The position numbers were made by a program, and so were the translations under genes. Shown here piece after piece: positions 18,931 to 23,545 of a stretch of DNA of 23,545 bases. The notes under the pieces are model-generated. The model had not been told where the DNA came from, did no database searches, and saw only the letters and a program-made list of their open reading frames with translations. Every line of letters starts with the position of its first letter. The stretch's first letter is position 1. Source of the DNA: Hondaea fermentalgiana (lineage: Eukaryota; Sar; Bigyra; Thraustochytrida; Thraustochytriidae); contig NPFB01000110.1 in the NCBI GenBank assembly GCA_014084085.1, forward strand, positions 121,656 to 145,200, read 5' to 3'.

Positions 18931-21900
18931 CTATTCATCTATCGAGGGCACAAGGCTGTGGGCCCGTAGCTGAAGCTCGACAATGAGCGACTCGAGTTCG
19001 TGCTCTTTCGTATACTTTCGTGGCGGGGTCTTCTTGCCCTTATCAGTAAGTAACCTCGTCTGGGCCGACAAATCTACTTCTTGCTTGCGCCATGAAAGAA
19101 CTTCGAGGTGATCAAAGATCTTCTTCTGTAAGTCCTCATGGAATCGTTCCTTCTCTTTGCCTCGAAAGTTCCAGTCATTTTCCACCGCAAGGAAATGCTT
19201 GCCTTCCAGTAATTGATTGTCGCCATCGGCTATCGTCCCTGAGGCTTCGTGATCAGCACTCTCTTCCAGTAAATTAGCACCTTCATCACCAGATGCGGGT
19301 TGTATTCCCAATGCTGCGTGCACCGCGGAGCAACAGCCAGGTTCCAGTACGACGATGATGACTCTGGCTTCCTCGATCGACGAATCGCTGCCGAGCTGCC
19401 GCTTGAGCTCTGCTACTACCGAGGAGTCCTCCTTTCCGATAACGCACATGGAGGGAACTCGGCGCGGCTCCTCGGGTTCCCGAGTGTGGAAGCCCGCGAG
19501 CGTGGCTAGCTTACGAATCATGGCCTCTTCTTCAAAGTGACGACGGCGATACGGGATGATGCGGCAGACCTTGAGTGCCTCCTGGGCGGCTTCAAAATAC
19601 TTTTTATAGTTGTCCGCATACTTGACTTCGGACTCCTCATGCTCGTCTGCGCCACCCACGCTAGTTCTGAAAAGGTGACCAGAGAGGTCTTTCTCAAGGT
19701 TGCGGCGAGCGATTCTGCACCTGTACTCTTTGGCTTTTTGCCTGACCTTGACTGCCTCGTCCTGGTAGATCTTCACAATGTTCTCGTCATCAGTCTCGTT
19801 GGCCAGGTCTTGCAGCGTAGCCGCTTTGTCCGTTTCCGCTTTCGCTTGCACTTGAAGAGTCTTTACATCGCCGTTTCCTGTATCGTCCCACGTCCATGGC
19901 TCATCTTCAATCGCTTGCCACTGACTGAAGCGACCGTCTTCCTCGGCAAAGAAGAAAATATGCTTGTCTAGAGGTCGGCCCATGTCCCTGAAGTGATCCA
20001 CAGCAAACTTGAGTTCCGCGAGACAAAAAGGGCGAAAGAGAACATCCGTCGTCAGCACCATCACGAAGCACTGCGAAGCCAAAACGCCCCGCTGCATAGT
20101 TTCCAAAGTGATCTCCGCTGCGCGCATGTCGACCCACGCCGTCATCTGATTGCGCTCGAGGCCAGCAGCCAGGTCTTTAACAATGCCCGCCGCCTGCTGC
20201 TGCATGTGCGAGAGGAAAAAGTGGTACGTTGGCAGCGCAGTAAGTTCGTTGCTCAAGGCAGGTTCGTGATACCATTTGGGGTATTTCTCTTTGTCTCTTC
20301 GAGACAATCTCAGCGTACGTTCGATCGGCTCGAAACGCGGCTTCAATCCCTTGATGCTTCTATGCAAGCTCAGGATGCGACCCTTCACATACAGGGACTT
20401 CCGCTTTGAGGAGCTTGAACGGTCACCCCTGGACATGCGACTCGATTTGCGGCTCGACTTACGGCTCGATCTGCGGCTCGACCTACGCCTGTTTCCGGAC
20501 TCTCGCGAACCGAGATTCTCTTCAATTTGGCTCGAGGGCTCGCTCTCGGAAGCTAGTATCTCGTCGAAGAACGGATGATGCAAAAGGTCGTCGAGGCTGA
20601 TCCGCTCGTCGGGTTTGCCACGAAGACACAGGCGCACCAGATCGCGAGCAGCCTCAATATCATCTTCGCTTCCGCGCAGCCCGTCCTCCACTGTACCGAC
20701 ACGGCCATTTTCATTGACTGGCTCACCGCTCTCCGGTCTGAGCTTGATGCGGCCCATGCGTTCTTCATCCAATGCAAGCCAATTCATGAGCTCCAATTTG
20801 TCTCCATTGTGCACCAGATTATCATCGGACTCGTCGACCATGAAGAGCTTGGTGCCCGAAAGTAGCTGGTACAAGAGCGCGCCAAAACCCCAGATATCCT
20901 GGGAAGCGTGTCCCTTTGGTTTCTTCGCACCATCAAAGATCGATCGCGCCACTTCCGGTGCCACGTAGCCGGTACTTGCTTTCTCGCTCACCTCCGTCTC
21001 AAACTCCACAGAGGCATCGAGATCGATCAGCTTCCACTCCTCTTGTCGATTGAGGCCCTCTCCCGTCGGCGATTCGCGCCATCTTTTAGACACCATTTGG
21101 CCTCCCTCGTCGTTGTCGATGAATGTGTTTGCGCTCGACTTGCTCGTGCGGACCGCATTACGCGGCTTGATGTCACCATGAATGCGTTTGCTTTCGTGAA
21201 GGCCCTGCAACGCCAGGGCAAGCTGGTACGAGATCTCCCGAACTTTGTTCAGATCGCGACCGGCGAATCGTTCGGTGTTGATGGCCTCAAATAGCGACCG
21301 AGAGCCTCGTGGCATGACCAGGCACTTCTGCTTGTCTAAAAGGCGACGGTCGGCCTCAGTTTTGCGATCCAACAACTCCAAGCACCCGAGAAGGCTCTTC
21401 CCGTCATTGACCGTCCGCGCCTTGATTTCGCGGTCATATTGTTCTTTCTCACGCATGATCTTGAGCGCCACAAGCTTATTACTGCGGACGTCTGTTGCAA
21501 GATGTACAGCGCAGGTTTTGGACTCGTGCACGGGCGGCCCCTCAGCAATGTTGTAACGGTTGAGGTATGTACCATAGGTCTTGGCCCAATTCTTGGTGTT
21601 CTTGTTTGCAAGCGCAAGTGAACGAGCGGAGCGCCCACTTTTGTCTTCCGCGGCCATCAAGCGCAGACCGTCTTCGAGACGCAGCTTGCCATTGATAAAT
21701 TCCTGGCAGAAGCGCTCGGGAAGCGCATACGTCCGGCCCGCTGCGCGACAATCCAGCAGAGCATGGAAAATCTGAAATGCGTCTTCATCGCCTTCATCGC
21801 GGTCAGACTGGAGCCAAAGACGATAATCGGTGAAAGAGGCTGCAGTCGGAGCATGCTCAGCGAGGATCGACACGAAAGCCGCAAAGATGTGAGCCTGTTC

Positions 21901-22087
21901 GCTTGCAAGCTGGTGAGCAGCTGGCGTCCACGATGAACCGGAAGCATCGAGCAGGTACCTGCCGATGGCTTCTACGCGCTCCGAACATGACAGAGGCTTG
22001 AGAATCGGCATCCCTTTCTCATCTTTTCCGATCTGCTTGGACCACAGGCTCGAAAAACTGAGGGACTTTGGGATGTCCGGCATGCCA
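18931..22087 (-). CDS. Terminal exon of LRR-protein kinase-TIR gene
   Basis: A 3157-base exon coding for 1051 residues after an acceptor CTCCATAG, so the ATG at 22083 is internal (residue numbers below count from it). A helical region (30-170) precedes a protein kinase domain (about 175-510) with Lys208 in VALKI, catalytic loop HGDIKPRN (Asp304, Lys306, Asn309), metal-binding Asp354 in LIDLD, APE at 375-377 and Asp396 in DIWGFG. The usual glycine loop is degenerate (EGPPVHESKT). A basic Ser/Arg linker (532-563) follows, then a TIR domain (about 618-715) starting YHFFLSH, with WVD at 650-652 and RPFCLAEL, where Glu690 sits at the TIR NADase catalytic position. The C terminus has a charged coil (745-800) and IIPYRRRHFEEEAMIRKL (842-859), a pattern I associate from memory with algal and oomycete TIR proteins. 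Likely role, by inference: signalling receptor, possibly immune. I know no named family with this order. Confidence 0.85.
20438..20485 (-). repeat. Four tandem 12-nt units coding for a Ser/Arg linker
   Basis: Units of CGGCTCGAYYTR type (as read on the + strand) repeat four times without gaps and code on the - strand for successive Arg/Lys-Ser-Ser-Arg tetrapeptides between the kinase and TIR domains. The tract is basic and rich in possible phosphorylation sites. Confidence 0.8.
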
Positions 22088-22163
22088 CTATGGAGGAGAG
22101 AGTTGTTAGCTTTTTGTCAACAAATGGCAACGGAGAGGTGCAAATGTAAGCAAGTAGACTTAC

Positions 22164-23017
22164 TCCACTGATGTCAGCGTAAAATTCCTGCCAAGTAGAC
22201 GGGCAAGACATTCGAAACTGGCCGCGTCGAGTCCATTGTTGCTGATTCTGAGTATATAATTGAGCAGTTGAGTTTTCGAAGCGGGCCAGTGCGGCAAGCG
22301 TGAGATGATGGTCAGCTGTGTTCGATCAGACAACAAGTCACATGCATGTATAGTTGCGCTGTCAGAAAATCGAAACCTCCGACTTACATGAGTCTCGTTA
22401 TGGACTCGTTCTTGGTCAATAGTGTACAGAGCGCTTCGGCGCCCTTCAGACCGAACTTAGTATTGTCCAGACTATTTGCATGCCAATTTTCAGAGAGAAG
22501 GCGATAATGAAATCGCAAGCGCGAGGAGAACCAATCAGCTTCAAGCTCATTTGCGTCGGACTTCGTGTCCTTCCACATCATAAAACTTACTTGAGCGTTG
22601 CGAGTGTGCTGTTCGCAGTCAGCGAATCACAAATTGCTTCGACACCGGCGTCCTTGAGTGATGTATTGTCTTCTAAGCTTTATATGGTGAAATGCTCAAA
22701 GCGGAAAGTAAAGGAAAGATAAAAAAGGTAGAAAATGCAGGCAAAGCTCATCTTATGTCAGACATGACCGTAATTGCCAACACGAAAGAAACAATTCTAG
22801 AAAACTTCAAACTTACGAAAGCGTTGTGAGAGTCTCATTATTGCTCAAACCATTGCCGAGACCCTTTGCGCCCGCAACACCAATCTTATTGCGTCTCAGA
22901 CTGTGAAAATAGAAGGATTTGTACAATGGGAAAAAAGGGGAACATCATCGTCCATCAGTCATGCATTCCATTCGAAAGAATTCGAGTCCTTCAAGGCCCC
23001 ACTACGAACGTCCGCTC

Positions 23018-23077
<60 letters not shown>

Positions 23078-23484
23078 GAACATATGCCTTCATGAAGTGT
23101 ATGCAAAGACCTTCTCGGGGAGCTCAAACTTACTTGAGCATCGTCAGCGACTTGTTGGCCGACAGCCCATCACCCATCCATTTGGCTCCCTCATCACCGA
23201 TGCCGTTGCTATTTAGGCTGCGCGTATTGTGCCATCATCGCAAACGTATGAAAGGAAGTATGTATGTGCGACAGTTCATTCGTTAGCTGAGATCGTCAAA
23301 GACGCCGTTTTGTGTCGAAGTGTTGCTACCATCATACAGACACGCATTGACAATTGATTTTAACACAAAGACAGGCTTTACCGAGAAATCTCTAACTTAC
23401 AAAAGCTCCGCCAACGTGCTGCTGGCCGCCAGTCCATCACCCAGCGCCTTGGCACCCTCAGCGCCGATGTTGTTTCCCCCAAGG
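22164..23484 (-). CDS. Six LRR exons of the same LRR-kinase-TIR gene (5' end beyond window)
   Basis: Six exons, in coding order: 23484-23401, 23217-23134, 22900-22817, 22677-22591, 22471-22388 and 22247-22164. Five are 84 nt and one is 87 nt. Each begins with the last base of a codon and ends with two bases of the next, so every intron is phase 2 and every junction keeps the frame. All donors are GTAAGT and all acceptors end in AG. Each exon codes for one ribonuclease-inhibitor-type (NLRC3-like) leucine-rich repeat, for example LGGNNIGAEGAKALGDGL and LRRNKIGVAGAKGLGNGL. The last exon joins in frame to the kinase-TIR exon at 22087. Introns are 183, 233, 139, 119, 140 and 76 nt. Sequence 23485-23545 reads as the end of another intron, so more repeats or an N-terminal domain lie outside the window. 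Such LRRs usually bind ligands or partner proteins. Confidence 0.85.
23023..23075. repeat. (CA)26 microsatellite in an LRR intron
   Basis: 53 uninterrupted bases of CA repeat lie within the intron between the second and third LRR exons visible here. As a (TG)n tract on the coding strand it could modulate splicing, which is known for such repeats in other systems. Confidence 0.95.
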
Positions 23485-23545
23485 CTGCGCGTTTTGTACC
23501 ATCCACCATTGCGCAAAGCGCACGAGCAAGAGCGAAAGAGTAATC

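Noticed and set aside
22081..22083. ATG at 22083 as the true start of a kinase-TIR gene without LRRs
   Set aside because: A CTCCATAG acceptor lies just upstream, and the frame and phase match the preceding LRR exon. An alternative start here cannot be fully excluded without transcripts.
22997..23080. CA repeat as a CRISPR-like or functional array
   Set aside because: It is a plain dinucleotide microsatellite without spacers, inside an intron of a eukaryotic gene.

Overview
The window is nuclear DNA from a GC-rich eukaryote. Its genes are large and mostly intronless, on both strands, and separated by pyrimidine-rich or GC-rich spacers of about 170-850 bp. The gene families are all eukaryotic: MYB, TRM1, NOP14, TM9SF, RING, flavin amine oxidase and BBS2. 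BBS2 implies a lineage that makes cilia or flagella. Compact GC-rich genes, GTAAGT donors, long AGC/CAG runs and a kinase-TIR gene with ribonuclease-inhibitor-type leucine-rich repeats suggest a stramenopile, most likely a labyrinthulomycete (thraustochytrid). That placement is an inference and no marker sequence proves it.

Layout: MYB regulator (+, 617-2287); TRM1 tRNA m2,2G26 methyltransferase (+, 3068-5251); NOP14 ribosome-assembly factor (-, 5727-9390, one 499-nt intron); TM9 nonaspanin (+, 10237-12213); RING-like protein (+, about 12837-14297); flavin amine oxidase (-, 14286-15893), whose 3' end overlaps the RING reading frame by 12 bp; BBS2 (+, 16358-18760); and a multi-exon gene running in from beyond the right edge (-, 18931-23484) that encodes LRRs, a protein kinase and a TIR domain. 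NOP14/TM9SF and amine oxidase/BBS2 are divergent pairs, each sharing one spacer as promoter. TRM1/NOP14, RING/amine oxidase and BBS2/LRR-kinase-TIR are convergent.

The first seven genes are mostly housekeeping (RNA modification, ribosome assembly, endomembrane traffic, cilium trafficking), and nothing shows that they act in one pathway. The right end differs. At least six leucine-rich repeats are encoded almost exactly one repeat per exon (five exons of 84 nt, one of 87 nt), all separated by phase-2 GTAAGT...AG introns. They splice in frame into a 1050-residue kinase-TIR exon. The predicted architecture is repeat sensor, kinase, basic Ser/Arg linker, then a TIR domain that keeps a glutamate at the position used by NAD-cleaving TIRs. 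This resembles an innate-immune receptor without an NB-ARC or NACHT domain, and it is the best candidate here for an undescribed system.
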